Assembly (NCBI GenBank): GCA_963931605.1
Contig: OZ007031.1
Span: 1,922,001-1,986,000, forward strand
DNA: 64,000 bases
Reading direction: 5' to 3'
Source: CALUOB01 sp944322305
Lineage (GTDB): Bacteria; Actinomycetota; Coriobacteriia; Coriobacteriales; Coriobacteriaceae
Shown in pieces: positions 17,252 to 26,004 of this stretch (position 1 is its first letter; every line of letters starts with the position of its first letter). The position numbers and the translations under genes are program-made. The notes beneath the pieces are model-generated. The model saw nothing but the letters and a program-made list of their open reading frames with translations, searched no databases and had not been told where the DNA came from.

Positions 17252-18196
17252 ATGGCAGAGAAGAAGGTAACCCTCTCCAAGAGTGACCGCCTCAAGGTGT
17301 GGTTCCGTCATCAGTATCTGCAGGGCTCCTGGAACTACGAGCGCATGCAGAACGGCGGTTGGTGCTTCTCGATGATCCCCGCCATCAAGAAGCTGTACAC
17401 CAACAAAGAGGATCAGATCGCGGCGCTCAAGCGTCACATGGAGTTCTACAACACCCATCCGTACGTCTCCTCGCCGGTTATCGGCGTTACGATGGCGCTC
17501 GAGGAGGATCGCGCCAACGGCTCCCCCGTTGAGGACGCGGCCATCCAGGGCGTGAAGGTGGGCATGATGGGCCCGCTCGCCGGTGTCGGCGACCCGGTCT
17601 TCTGGTTCACCCTGCGCCCGCTGCTCGGCGCGCTCGGCGCCTCGCTCGCAATGGGCGGCTCCATCATGGGCCCGATCCTGTTCTTCGTGGCGTGGAACGT
17701 CATCCGCCTGGCCTTCGAGTGGTACACGCAGGAGTTCGGCTACAAGCTGGGCACCTCCATCACCAACGACCTCTCCGGCGGCCTCATGGGCAAGATCACC
17801 GAGGGCGCTTCCATCCTGGGTATGTTCGTCATCGGCGGCCTGGTTCAGCGCTGGGTGTCCATCTCCTTCGCGCCGGTGGTCTCCACCGTCACGCAGTCTG
17901 AGGGTGCCTACATCGATTGGAACGCCATCGCCGACACCGCCAACTCCGGCGGCCAGGGCGTGGCGGACGCCATCCACACCGCGCTTTCGCAGTACGCCTC
18001 GCTCGGCGCTACCGGCTTGGACATCGAGAAGGTCACCACACTGCAGCAGAACCTCGACCAGCTCATCCCTGGCCTCGCCGCCATGGGCGTGACGCTGCTG
18101 TGCTGCTGGCTGCTCAAGAAGAAGGTTTCCCCGATCGCCATCATCATCGGCATGTTCGCCGTGGGCATCGTGGGCCATCTGATCGGCCTGCTCTAA
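17252..18196 (+). CDS. manZ: PTS system mannose-family EIID component
   Basis: The 314-residue protein shows the EIID signature: the N-terminal QGSWNYERMQNGGW region, then HMEFYNTHPYVSSPVIG, GPLAGVGDPVFW and C-terminal membrane helices. It completes the EIIAB-EIIC-EIID complex. AGGGAGGAGG precedes the ATG. A strong terminator follows 23 bp after the stop, which ends the operon. Confidence 0.94.
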   Translation: MAEKKVTLSKSDRLKVWFRHQYLQGSWNYERMQNGGWCFSMIPAIKKLYTNKEDQIAALKRHMEFYNTHPYVSSPVIGVTMALEEDRANGSPVEDAAIQGVKVGMMGPLAGVGDPVFWFTLRPLLGALGASLAMGGSIMGPILFFVAWNVIRLAFEWYTQEFGYKLGTSITNDLSGGLMGKITEGASILGMFVIGGLVQRWVSISFAPVVSTVTQSEGAYIDWNAIADTANSGGQGVADAIHTALSQYASLGATGLDIEKVTTLQQNLDQLIPGLAAMGVTLLCCWLLKKKVSPIAIIIGMFAVGIVGHLIGLL

Positions 18197-18219
18197 GGCT
18201 TCCTGCGCCGCACGTTGCG

Positions 18220-18266
18220 GGGGCCGCGCCCTTCGGAGGGTTTCCTCCCAGGGTACGGCCCCTTTT
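18220..18266 (+). terminator. Rho-independent terminator of the PTS operon
   Basis: GGGGCCG (18220-18226) pairs with CGGCCCC (18256-18262), followed by TTTT. The interior contains a second small hairpin (CCTTCGGAGG). It separates the PTS genes from the DUF956 gene. Confidence 0.75.
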
Positions 18267-18444
18267 GCATAGGGCGGGACGGTTGGCGCAAACGGGGCGG
18301 TTGGCGCAAACGACTGGCAGGCAGCGGTCTGCGGGCAGGGGCCTGCGGGCGTGCGACGGGTGCGGGGCGCGTGCTTCTCGGCCGGGGCTTTCTCGTTTTG
18401 GTAAAGCCTCAACCGAGCAACACGGGCAGGCAAGGAGTGCAACC

Positions 18445-18972
18445 ATGGCAAAGAAGAGCAAAGCTCACAAGCAGGCGGCCGCTGCGGCAAACAGCGCCGC
18501 CGCAGAGGTTTCTGCCGAGAAGGGTGCAACCGGCGGCGCGTCCTCCGGCGTGACGCGGAACAAGGGGCGGCGTCGGCACCTGGGGCCCGTACAGTCACAG
18601 AACAGCGAGGTTGACTTCACGGTGCGCGCATCGTCGTTCCAAGGCCTTACCAGCTACGGCGACGTGATGGTGGGCAACCGCGCCTTCGAGTTCTACAACG
18701 AGCGCGACGTGGCCGACTACATCCAGATCCCGTGGGAGGAGGTCGACCACGTGGCGGCGTCGGTGATGTTCGGCGGGAAGTGGATCCCGCGCTTTGCGAT
18801 CATGACCAGGCAAAACGGCAACTTCGCGTTCTCCACGCGCGACAACAAGGCCACGCTGCGCGCCATCCGCAAACACGTGCCGGCCGACCGCCTGGTGCGC
18901 TCGCTGAGCTTCCTCGATGTGGTGCGCGCCGGCGTGCACGGCATCGTGCGCCGCGTGACCAGGAGGGGTTAG
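18445..18972 (+). CDS. DUF956 family protein (ManO-like), PTS-associated
   Basis: The 175-residue protein contains, from about residue 55 on, a DUF956 domain: VDFTVRASSFQGLTSYGD, FEFYNERDV, QIPWEEVDHVAASVMFGGKW and PADRLVRSLSF. The family is repeatedly found next to mannose PTS genes and is thought to act in their regulation or assembly, though its biochemistry is unknown. Here it follows the PTS operon. Unlike most members it has an extra N-terminal stretch of about 50 residues rich in Lys and Ala (KKSKAHKQAAAAANSAAAE, then AEKGATGG). The ATG at 18445 follows AAGGAG. Confidence 0.88.
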   Translation: MAKKSKAHKQAAAAANSAAAEVSAEKGATGGASSGVTRNKGRRRHLGPVQSQNSEVDFTVRASSFQGLTSYGDVMVGNRAFEFYNERDVADYIQIPWEEVDHVAASVMFGGKWIPRFAIMTRQNGNFAFSTRDNKATLRAIRKHVPADRLVRSLSFLDVVRAGVHGIVRRVTRRG

Positions 18973-18974
18973 CG

Positions 18975-19510
18975 GGCGAGAAGCGCGGGGCGCGGTTGGG
19001 TGCACTATGGCGTCTAGCTGTGCGGTTGGTCGTGATATTGACGTGCAAGGCGCGGGGCGGTTCTTTGCGTGTCACGGCGTCGATGCGGTCGGACGCGATG
19101 CCGGCATCCAAGCTCTGGTTGCCCGCGATGCAGTCATCTAGTGGCTCGGTTGGTCGCTGTTTTGACATTCCCGATGCAGTTAACCGCTCGGACGTCACCT
19201 AATTCCCGGATTTCCGGCAGTTGCGTGTCGTCCGAGCGGTTAAACGATTCTTACAGGTCGTCCCAGCGTGTAACCGAAGCCTTCACCGACGTTTACGCGA
19301 TCAACCGAAGCTTGGATGTCGTTCTCGCGGGCAACCGCCAAGCGCCGGTTGGCCTTATCTGTCGTTGTCGCGGGCAACTCGGGCTTGCGCGACATTCTCG
19401 CGACCAACTGAAAGGGGCCGCGCGCCTGTTAAATAAGCGTGCGGCCCCTTCCATGCTGTTATCGCGATCAACCGGAGCTTGCGGGGCATTCTCGCGGGCA
19501 ACCGCCCCCG
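18975..19510. repeat. Inverted array of degenerate 30-bp units, AACCG/GGTTG family
   Basis: The 609-bp gap between the DUF956 gene and the convergent ABC permease gene holds no plausible gene. From about 19240 forward-type units (for example CGCGATCAACCGAAGCTTGG ... GTCGTTCT) repeat with 29-30 bp spacing, one of them expanded to about 43 bp, with further copies at 19380-19410 and 19455-19484. From about 18990 to 19200 the units run inverted (TTGGTCGCT ... GACATTC ... GATGCAG, 30-31 bp). The layout matches the arrays at 5, 25 and 32 kb, but the sequence differs. The GGCGAGAAG word occurs at 18975-18983. Confidence 0.7.
19412..19450. terminator. Bidirectional terminator hairpin inside the repeat region
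   Basis: AAGGGGCCGCGCGC (19412-19425) pairs with GCGTGCGGCCCCTT (19437-19450) over 14 positions with one wobble, flanked by A's on the left and T's on the right. It lies between convergent transcription units, so it can serve both strands. Confidence 0.7.
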
Positions 19511-19581
19511 TCGCGTCCTCGCCCTACCCATCCTCGCCCTGCCCGGCCCTGTCGTCTCGCCACTGCGGCTTTGGCCCGCGC

Positions 19582-22500
19582 CTACTCCGGGCTCTTCAGC
19601 GCGTCCACCATGATGATGCGGTCGAGCATGCGGTTGGTGATAAGGCTCACGACCAGCGCGAAGGCCACGGAAAAGGCCGCAGACACCGCGTAGACCCACG
19701 GGTCAACCACCACGTCGAAGTAGATCGACGGCATCTTGAGGATGAACGTGAAGCTTTTGGAGAGCGCCCAGCCGCAGGGCAGGCCAACCAGGATTCCCAG
19801 GCCCGTGAGCACGAAGGTCTCTTTGTTCACGTAGGTGCGCACCTCGCGCTTGCGGAAGCCCAACACCTTGATGGTGGCAATCTCGCGCTCGCGCTCAGCG
19901 ATGTTCACCGTGGAGAGCGTGAACAGCACCACGAAGGCCAGCCCCGTCGCCAGCGCGATGACCACGTACACCACCATGTTGATGAGCGCAAAGCTCTGTT
20001 CGAACTGCTCGGTCATCTTGGCCACGCTGCTCACGGAGAGGAACACCTCGTCGCCCTCGAGGCTGTCGGCCAGCGCCCGCTGCTCGTCGTTGCTGCCGCT
20101 CAGGTGGGTGAAGAACCCGTTGGGCTCCAGCGCGCCGAACAGCTCCTCGTAGGCGTCCTCGGTCATGTACACCGCGTTGCCCAGGTAGTTGCGGGTTACG
20201 GCGGCCACGGTGACCTCGGCTTTGTCGAGCGCGCTGGTGGTGACGCTTGCCGCGTCGTTCTCGCCCAGCCCCAGAACCGTGGCAGCGTTGTTGGTGATAA
20301 CCACGCCCGCCTCGTCCAGGTTGATCGGCGTGCCGTCCAGCGTCTCGAGCGTCACGTACCCGTCGAGCGAGGCGCCGCGCGGCACCACGTACAGCTGCAT
20401 GCTCTCCTTGACGCCGTCGTACTCCACGGTAACGGTGTCAACGCCCACGGGCTGGATGTCGCGCACCTGTGCCACGCTCTTGAGCGTTTCCAGACAGGCG
20501 TCGTAGTCGTCTGCGGCGCCTACGGCCAGCAGGTCGTAGCCGTATATCTGCTCGTACTGGCGCGGCGCGAGCGTCTCTACCGTGTTCTTGATAGCAAAGC
20601 CGCAGATCAGCAGCGCCGTGCACCCCATGATGCCGAAGATCGTCATGAAGAAGCGCTTCTTGTAGCGGAAGATGTTGCGCGCGGTGACCTTGTTGAGGAA
20701 GCTCATGCGGCGCCACAGCGGCCGAATGCGCTCGAGGAAGATGCGCGAGCCGGCGCGCGGGGCCTTGGGGCGCATGAGCGCGGCGGGCGTTTCGCGCAGC
20801 TCGCCGCGGCAGGTGAGGTAGGTCGACCCCACGATGCCCAGCACGAACAGCGCGATGGAGCCGAAGGCGTACAGCGCGTTGAAGCTTAAGGCAAACAGCG
20901 GCAGCAGGTACATGGCGCGGAAGATCACCAGCAAGATGTAGGGCAGCACCACGAAGCCCATGAAGTCACCCGCCACGCCGCCGATAAGCGCGGCCGACAG
21001 CGTGTAGATGAGGTACTTCGAGAGGATGCGCCGCTTGCTGTAGCCCAGCGCCTTGTACAGGCCGATAAGCCCGCGCTCCTCTTCCACCATGCGCGTGGCG
21101 GTGGTGAGGCTCACGAGAATGGCAACCACGAAGAAGATCACCGGGATGATGGCGGCGATGGCCTCGATGGAGGACGCGTCGGAGTCGACGCTGGAGTAGC
21201 TGCCCAGCGCCAGGCGATCCTGCACGTACCAGGTGGCGGGTTCGATGTCGGCAACCTCGGCGCGCGCGTTGGCTATCTGCGCCTTGGCGTCGGCGCGCTC
21301 CCGCTCAAAGGTTGCGCGGTTCTCGTCCAGTTCGGCCTGGCCGTCGGCGATCTGCGCCAGGCCGTCCTCAAGCTCTTGGCGTGCGCTGGCAATCTGGGTC
21401 AGCGCGTCGGTGCGCCGGGCGTCCAGCTCGGCCTGTCCGCTTTCGAGCTGCGCGGCTGCGGCGGTAAGCTGGCTGCGCGCGCTGGCTATCTGCGCGCGGC
21501 CGTTGTCGATCGTTGCCTGCTGCTGGGCAAAGTAGGCGGTGTAGGCCTTCTTCTGCGCGTCCAGCTCGGCCTGGCCGGCATCCAGCTGCGCCTTGCCCGC
21601 CTGCGCTTGGGCAAGCCCCACCGTTGCCTGGCCCATGGCGGAGGCCAGCTGCGCGCAGGGGGAGTCGTCGCCGGCGGTCAGCTGCTCAAGCTGCGCGCGC
21701 CGGGCGACAAGCTCGTTGCGCTGCGCCTGCACGGCCTCCAGCTGTTGCTTCTGCTCGTCCAGCGGTTGTATCTGCGCGCACAGGTGCTCGTTGGCGGCGG
21801 TGAGCTTGTTGCGCTGCGCCGTCAGGGCGTCAAGCGCTGCCTGCTGCTCGCCGCGCTGCGCCCGTGTCTCCTCAAGCTGGGCGGTAAGCGCGGCGCGCTG
21901 CGTTTCGTAATCGTCCTGCGCGGGGTCCAGCGCGTCGAGGGCGCCTTGGATCTTGTCGCACGCGGCGTTGAGCTCGGCCACGGCGTACGTGAGCTCGTCG
22001 ATCTGCGGCGTCAGCTGGTGGATCCCGGCGTTGACCTCGCCGAGTCGGGTGTTGAGCGCATCCAGCGCGCCGGCCAGCTGCTCAAGCGTGTCGTCCAGCT
22101 CGGGCACCTGCTCGTCTATCTGGTCAATCCCGGTGTTTATCTGGGCGATAAGATCCGCGGCAGCGGCACGCGCGGTTTCCAGGTAGGCGGCCTGCGCCTG
22201 CTGCGAGGCAGCCTCGTCGGTTGCCTGCGCCAGCGCGTCCCAGGCCGCCTGCGTCTCGGCTCCCAGCGCCTCGTTTGCCTGCGCGGCCTGGGCGTTGACC
22301 TCGCTGATTCCGGCCTCGATCTCCGCCAGGTCGGGCAGCTGCGCGTAGCCGCTGTCGATCTTGTCTTGCGCCGCGGCCGTTTGGGCGACGAACTGCTCCT
22401 TGCCGGCGTCGAGCTGGGCCTGCCCGTCTTTGAGCGTCTGTTCCTGCCGGGTGATCTCGGCCATGCCGTCGGCAACCTGCCGGCGGCTGGCGTTTATCGT

Positions 22501-23526
22501 CTCTTGCGCGTCGGCAAGCTGGGCCAGCGCGCTTTCCTCTTGGCTGTTGAGCTCGCGCTGGCCGTCAAGGGCCTCTTGCAGGCTCTCGTTCAGCGTGGTC
22601 TGCGCGTCGGCGAGCTCGCGCTCGGCGTCGGCGAACTTCTCGTTGGCGTCGGCCTCTTCGTCGGCGATGGTCTCAAGCGCCTCGGAGGTGATCTCGTCGG
22701 TGCGGGCGCGCTCGCGCTGCGGCGCCAGGTCCTCCACGCGCCGCTTCGCCTCGTCAACGCGGTTGGTGTAGGCGTCGCTGTAGGCCTCGAGCCCCTCCGT
22801 GCCGGCAACGTCCAGATACGCCACGGTGAACACGTCGGGGTCGCTCACGGCGTCGGCGGTGACGTAGAACGTGTAGTCGGCCGAGGTGCTCGCGCGGAAG
22901 GCCACCGGCCCGTCGGGCTGGGTGATGTTGGCGGGGTCGATAACCGCGCCCACGATGGTGTAGGCGTCCTCGGCAAAGAGGGGGTCGGTTTCGGCGTCGT
23001 CCGCGTCATCCTCGTTGCCCGCGGCGTCCGTGTCCGCAGCGCTCGCGGCGCTCGCGCCCTCGGCGTCGTCCGCCTCGAACGTAAGGGTGTCGCCGATCTT
23101 CTTGCCGGACATCTTGAGGTAGTACTCGGTCACGGCCACCTCGCCGGCGCGCTCGGGCAGCCGCCCGTCGGTCACGTACGGCTCGTTCATCCCCGAGCTG
23201 AGCAGCGCCTTCACCGTTACGGTGGCGCGCTTGTCGTCCACGCGGGTGTGGGCGTCTTCTTGGTAGCTGCCCTCGGCGGTTGCCACGCTGTCCAGCGCGG
23301 CCAGCTCGTCCACGTCAGCCTGCGTGAGGCCCAGCGTGCTCTGCACCGAGAGGTCGAAGAGGCCTTGGCGGCGGTACAGGGCGTCGGCGGCCTGGCGCAG
23401 GTCGAGGCAGGCCATCGAGAGGCCGGTGAGCATGGTGGTGCCCAGCGCGGTGATGACGGCGATGGACACGAAGCGCTTCATGCTGCCGCGTATGGTGCGG
23501 ACGATGTCTTTGGTGAACGCTTTCAC
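19582..23526 (-). CDS. Large FtsX/MacB-like ABC permease with extracytoplasmic coiled coil
   Basis: The 1314-residue protein starts with a membrane helix (about 17-40) and an extracytoplasmic domain. Residues about 280-760 are extremely rich in Gln, Ala, Glu and Leu heptads (repeated QAQLDAGQAELD-like segments), an evident long coiled coil. Three membrane segments follow around 790-900, then a second FtsX-type permease half with terminal helices. The start is a GTG eight bases after GGAGGG. The ATPase gene ends 15 bp upstream, so they form one exporter operon under the divergent TetR. Related permeases export peptides or lipids or control envelope hydrolases; the cargo is unknown. Confidence 0.88.
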   Translation of the reverse strand: MKAFTKDIVRTIRGSMKRFVSIAVITALGTTMLTGLSMACLDLRQAADALYRRQGLFDLSVQSTLGLTQADVDELAALDSVATAEGSYQEDAHTRVDDKRATVTVKALLSSGMNEPYVTDGRLPERAGEVAVTEYYLKMSGKKIGDTLTFEADDAEGASAASAADTDAAGNEDDADDAETDPLFAEDAYTIVGAVIDPANITQPDGPVAFRASTSADYTFYVTADAVSDPDVFTVAYLDVAGTEGLEAYSDAYTNRVDEAKRRVEDLAPQRERARTDEITSEALETIADEEADANEKFADAERELADAQTTLNESLQEALDGQRELNSQEESALAQLADAQETINASRRQVADGMAEITRQEQTLKDGQAQLDAGKEQFVAQTAAAQDKIDSGYAQLPDLAEIEAGISEVNAQAAQANEALGAETQAAWDALAQATDEAASQQAQAAYLETARAAAADLIAQINTGIDQIDEQVPELDDTLEQLAGALDALNTRLGEVNAGIHQLTPQIDELTYAVAELNAACDKIQGALDALDPAQDDYETQRAALTAQLEETRAQRGEQQAALDALTAQRNKLTAANEHLCAQIQPLDEQKQQLEAVQAQRNELVARRAQLEQLTAGDDSPCAQLASAMGQATVGLAQAQAGKAQLDAGQAELDAQKKAYTAYFAQQQATIDNGRAQIASARSQLTAAAAQLESGQAELDARRTDALTQIASARQELEDGLAQIADGQAELDENRATFERERADAKAQIANARAEVADIEPATWYVQDRLALGSYSSVDSDASSIEAIAAIIPVIFFVVAILVSLTTATRMVEEERGLIGLYKALGYSKRRILSKYLIYTLSAALIGGVAGDFMGFVVLPYILLVIFRAMYLLPLFALSFNALYAFGSIALFVLGIVGSTYLTCRGELRETPAALMRPKAPRAGSRIFLERIRPLWRRMSFLNKVTARNIFRYKKRFFMTIFGIMGCTALLICGFAIKNTVETLAPRQYEQIYGYDLLAVGAADDYDACLETLKSVAQVRDIQPVGVDTVTVEYDGVKESMQLYVVPRGASLDGYVTLETLDGTPINLDEAGVVITNNAATVLGLGENDAASVTTSALDKAEVTVAAVTRNYLGNAVYMTEDAYEELFGALEPNGFFTHLSGSNDEQRALADSLEGDEVFLSVSSVAKMTEQFEQSFALINMVVYVVIALATGLAFVVLFTLSTVNIAEREREIATIKVLGFRKREVRTYVNKETFVLTGLGILVGLPCGWALSKSFTFILKMPSIYFDVVVDPWVYAVSAAFSVAFALVVSLITNRMLDRIIMVDALKSPE

Positions 23527-23541
23527 AGGACGGCCCTCCCG

Positions 23542-24243
23542 CTACCATTCGATCTCGGCGATGGGGGTGGGGTGGGGGTTCACCGTCATCTCGGTTACGC
23601 GGCCGCTTTTGAAGCGGATGAGGCGGTCGGCCATGGGGGCGAGCGCCGCGTTGTGCGTGATGATGATGACGGTGATGCCGTCGGCACGGCAGGTGTCCTG
23701 CAGAAGCTGCAGGATCTGCTTGCCGGTGACGTAGTCCAAAGCGCCGGTGGGCTCGTCGCACAGCAGCAGCTTGGGGTTCTTGGCTACGGCGCGGGCGATA
23801 GAGACGCGCTGCTGCTCGCCGCCGGAGAGCTGCGCCGGGAAGTTGGCCATGCGCTCGGCCAAGCCCACTTTGGCGAGCGACTCGCCCGCGTCCAGCGAGG
23901 TGGGGCACACCTGGCTCGCGAGCTCCACGTTTTCCAGTGCGGTGAGGTTGGGCACCAGGTTGTAGAACTGGAACACGAAGCCCACGTCGGTGCGGCGGTA
24001 CTCAACCAGCTCGGCCTCGGTGGCATGCGTGATGTCGCGCCCGTCCACCAGCACCTGGCCGGAGGTGGCGGTGTCCATGCCGCCCAGGATGTTGAGCGCG
24101 GTTGTTTTGCCCGCGCCCGACGCGCCCAAGATCACCGCGAGCTCGCCGCGCTCCACCGTGAACGTGGCGCCGTCGAGCGCCTTGATGAGGGTCGAGCCCT
24201 CGCCGTAATGCTTTGACACGTTGGTGAACTCGATGTAGGGCAT
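23542..24243 (-). CDS. ABC transporter ATP-binding protein, MacB/LolD type
   Basis: The 233-residue ATPase has Walker A GASGAGKTT, Q-loop FQFYNLVPNLTALENV, signature LSGGEQQRVSIARA, Walker B LLLCDEPTGALD and switch HN in IITHN. These features are typical of the mechanotransmission subfamily that pairs with FtsX-fold permeases. It lies directly upstream of the coiled-coil permease on the same strand. The ATG follows GGGAGC. It is divergent from a TetR gene that probably represses the pair. Confidence 0.93.
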   Translation of the reverse strand: MPYIEFTNVSKHYGEGSTLIKALDGATFTVERGELAVILGASGAGKTTALNILGGMDTATSGQVLVDGRDITHATEAELVEYRRTDVGFVFQFYNLVPNLTALENVELASQVCPTSLDAGESLAKVGLAERMANFPAQLSGGEQQRVSIARAVAKNPKLLLCDEPTGALDYVTGKQILQLLQDTCRADGITVIIITHNAALAPMADRLIRFKSGRVTEMTVNPHPTPIAEIEW

Positions 24244-24519
24244 GGCGTGCTCCCTGCGTGGATGGTTGAGCTATGCGGCTGGCGGGCGTTGGGCGAGAAG
24301 GGCGGGCGTGCCGCGGTGGGTGCGGGGAGCGCGGGAGAGCGGCTTGCGCACCTGCCTTCAGGCGCTGCTCAGATTACTCGACAGCCTGTTGTCTAATTAG
24401 GAGTATAGTGACGGGAACGGCCGGGTGCGTCGTTGACTCAACAAGCGGGGTCAAAGTGTCGTGCGATGCGCGCAGGCATGCCGCGTGCGGGGAGCCGAGC
24501 TCCTAGGGACGGAGTGCGT

Positions 24520-25077
24520 ATGAACAAGCAGCCGCAGGTAACCGAGCAGACCAAGGCCAACATCCGCCAGGCGTTTTGGGAGCTGTACGCCCAGGAGCCG
24601 ATCGAGAAGATCACGGTAAAGCAGATCACCGATCGCGCCGGCTACAACCGCGCCACCTTTTACCTGTACTTTAAAGACATCTACGACGTGCTGGCCCAGA
24701 TAGAGGACAACCTGCTCGACGTGCTGGAACAGCTCATCAATCGCCGTCTCCTGCGCGAAAGCGAGCCGGACTTCTCCGAGCATATGGGCGTGTTCCTGGA
24801 GCTTGCGCGCCGCTACAGCGCGCAGTTCCTGGTGCTGTTGGGCGACCGCGGCGACCCGGCCTTTGCCTCGCGGTTCAAGCAAGTGCTGGCACCCATCCTG
24901 GATCGGTTCCTCGTGTCCGAGCGGGCGCTTTCCCCGCGTGAGGCGGTCCTTCTGCACGAGTTTTACCTTTCGGGCCTGTTGTCGGTGGTGGTGGCGTGGC
25001 TGCGCGACCCACAGGGCATGACCATCGCCGAGTTCGTCCCCTTCATCGTGAACGACGTGTGCAACGCACACTTGTAG
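24520..25077 (+). CDS. TetR family transcriptional regulator (divergent from ABC exporter)
   Basis: The 185-residue protein has an N-terminal TetR helix-turn-helix (EKITVKQITDRAGYNRATF, YFKDIYDVL) and a C-terminal ligand and dimer domain rich in helices. The ATG at 24520 follows GGGACGGAG; upstream in-frame codons lack support. It is transcribed away from the ABC exporter operon. The 276-bp gap contains GACAGCCTGTTGTC (24380-24393), an imperfect palindrome that could be its operator. The 30-bp repeat array begins only three bases after its stop codon. Confidence 0.88.
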   Translation: MNKQPQVTEQTKANIRQAFWELYAQEPIEKITVKQITDRAGYNRATFYLYFKDIYDVLAQIEDNLLDVLEQLINRRLLRESEPDFSEHMGVFLELARRYSAQFLVLLGDRGDPAFASRFKQVLAPILDRFLVSERALSPREAVLLHEFYLSGLLSVVVAWLRDPQGMTIAEFVPFIVNDVCNAHL

Positions 25078-25080
25078 GTG

Positions 25081-25319
25081 CGAAAAACAACCCCGTACGA
25101 GTGTGTTGGGCGAAAAACGACCTCATACGAGTGGCTTGGGCGAAAAGCATCCATACGAAGCGCATGGGCGAGAGCCGCATTCATAAGAAGCGCGTCGGGC
25201 GAAAGCCGCACCCATACGAACGCTTTGGGCGAGAACATCGCTGATACGAAGCGCTTGGGCGAAAACGTTACTGATACGAGCTGTCTGGGCGAAAACGCTA
25301 CTGATACGAAAAGAGCTTC
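25081..25319 (+). repeat. 30-bp tandem array 2, forward arm
   Basis: Eight units (spacing 30, 30, 28, 31, 30, 30, 30) carry GGGCGARAA and ATACGA with the same internal distance as arrays 1 and 3. It starts immediately after the TetR stop codon. The central part, about 25320-25407, includes GCGGGCAACGG, a word of the AACCG repeat family seen at 19 kb. Confidence 0.85.
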
Positions 25320-25407
25320 CCTGTTAGATGTCGTTTGTGCGGGCAACGGGCGGTTATCGGCCAGCTGTTAGTTGGGCTCAAGCGGTATTCCGGCCTTAGA
25401 TGACAGA

Positions 25408-25557
25408 ATCGGGTCCGTACGAACGTGATTCTCGCCCAACGCTTTCGTATCAGTGAAGGTTTCGCGCATCATGCTCGTATGGGCATGGTTTTCGCGCACT
25501 GGGCCCGTATGAGCACGGTTTTCGCGCATTGCGCTCGTGCAAGAAAGGCATGTGTGC
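25408..25557 (-). repeat. 30-bp tandem array 2, inverted arm
   Basis: Five units at exactly 30-bp spacing (25408, 25438, 25468, 25498, 25528) carry TCGTA and TTCTCGCCC or TTTCGCGC, the inverse of the forward arm; the last is degenerate. The remaining bases to the tRNA gene (25558-25758) show an imperfect GC-rich palindromic stretch and no gene. Confidence 0.82.
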
Positions 25558-25758
25558 AGGCTTGCGCGCAACAAGAGGGGATGACGCGGGTGGAGCGGGG
25601 CTTGCACCGCGCGGGGCGTCGTACCGGCGTAAGGCCCATCCTGCGGGGCGTTTCGCCGGCGTGGGGTCACCCTGCGGGCAGTCGCCCTCGCCGGCATACG
25701 GCTGTCGCATGAAAAAGCCCGGGCAAGCTACGCTGGTTTGCCTGGGCTGTGCAATGCG

Positions 25759-25834
25759 TGGCACCCCCAACGGGAATCGAACCCGTGTTGCCGCCTTGAA
25801 AGGGCGATGTCCTCGGCCACTAGACGATGGGGGC
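25759..25834 (-). tRNA. tRNA-Glu (UUC)
   Basis: On the minus strand a 73-base cloverleaf plus encoded CCA is seen. The acceptor stem is GCCCCCA/TGGGGGT with discriminator G. The T arm is CGGGTTCGATTCCCG. The anticodon loop is CTTTCAA with anticodon TTC, flanked by CGCC/GGCG. The D arm contains TAGTGGCCGAGGACA. It is isolated from other RNA genes and sits next to array 2. Confidence 0.97.
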
Positions 25835-25849
25835 ATATAGCATCGTGGA

Positions 25850-25855
25850 AGTATA
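25850..25855 (-). promoter_or_regulatory. -10 element of the tRNA-Glu promoter
   Basis: TATACT on the minus strand lies 16 bp upstream of the mature tRNA 5' end, a normal distance for a tRNA transcript with a short leader. No clear -35 is visible. Confidence 0.55.
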
Positions 25856-26004
25856 CCAGAGATGGCACACTTGCGCCACGCTGATCGGCCTCCTTCGCAC
25901 CTGTCGCACATCATGTTCCGCGTAAATGGTAAGACATATACGTACTACGAAATGATATAGGTAAACTCTGTTATAATAATAACTAAAGAACGTTAGCTAA
26001 CGCC

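Noticed and set aside
21376..24216. 946-codon plus-strand frame opposite the ABC permease
   Set aside because: Antisense of a coiled-coil gene; Leu/Gly/Arg-rich with no domain, and it spans two real genes.
25081..25371. Decapeptide-repeat protein (GENxxDTxxx) encoded by the 30-bp array
   Set aside because: The periodic peptide follows automatically from a 30-bp period. No ribosome site or stable start is present, one array has 28- and 31-bp units that break the frame, and both strands give similar peptides.
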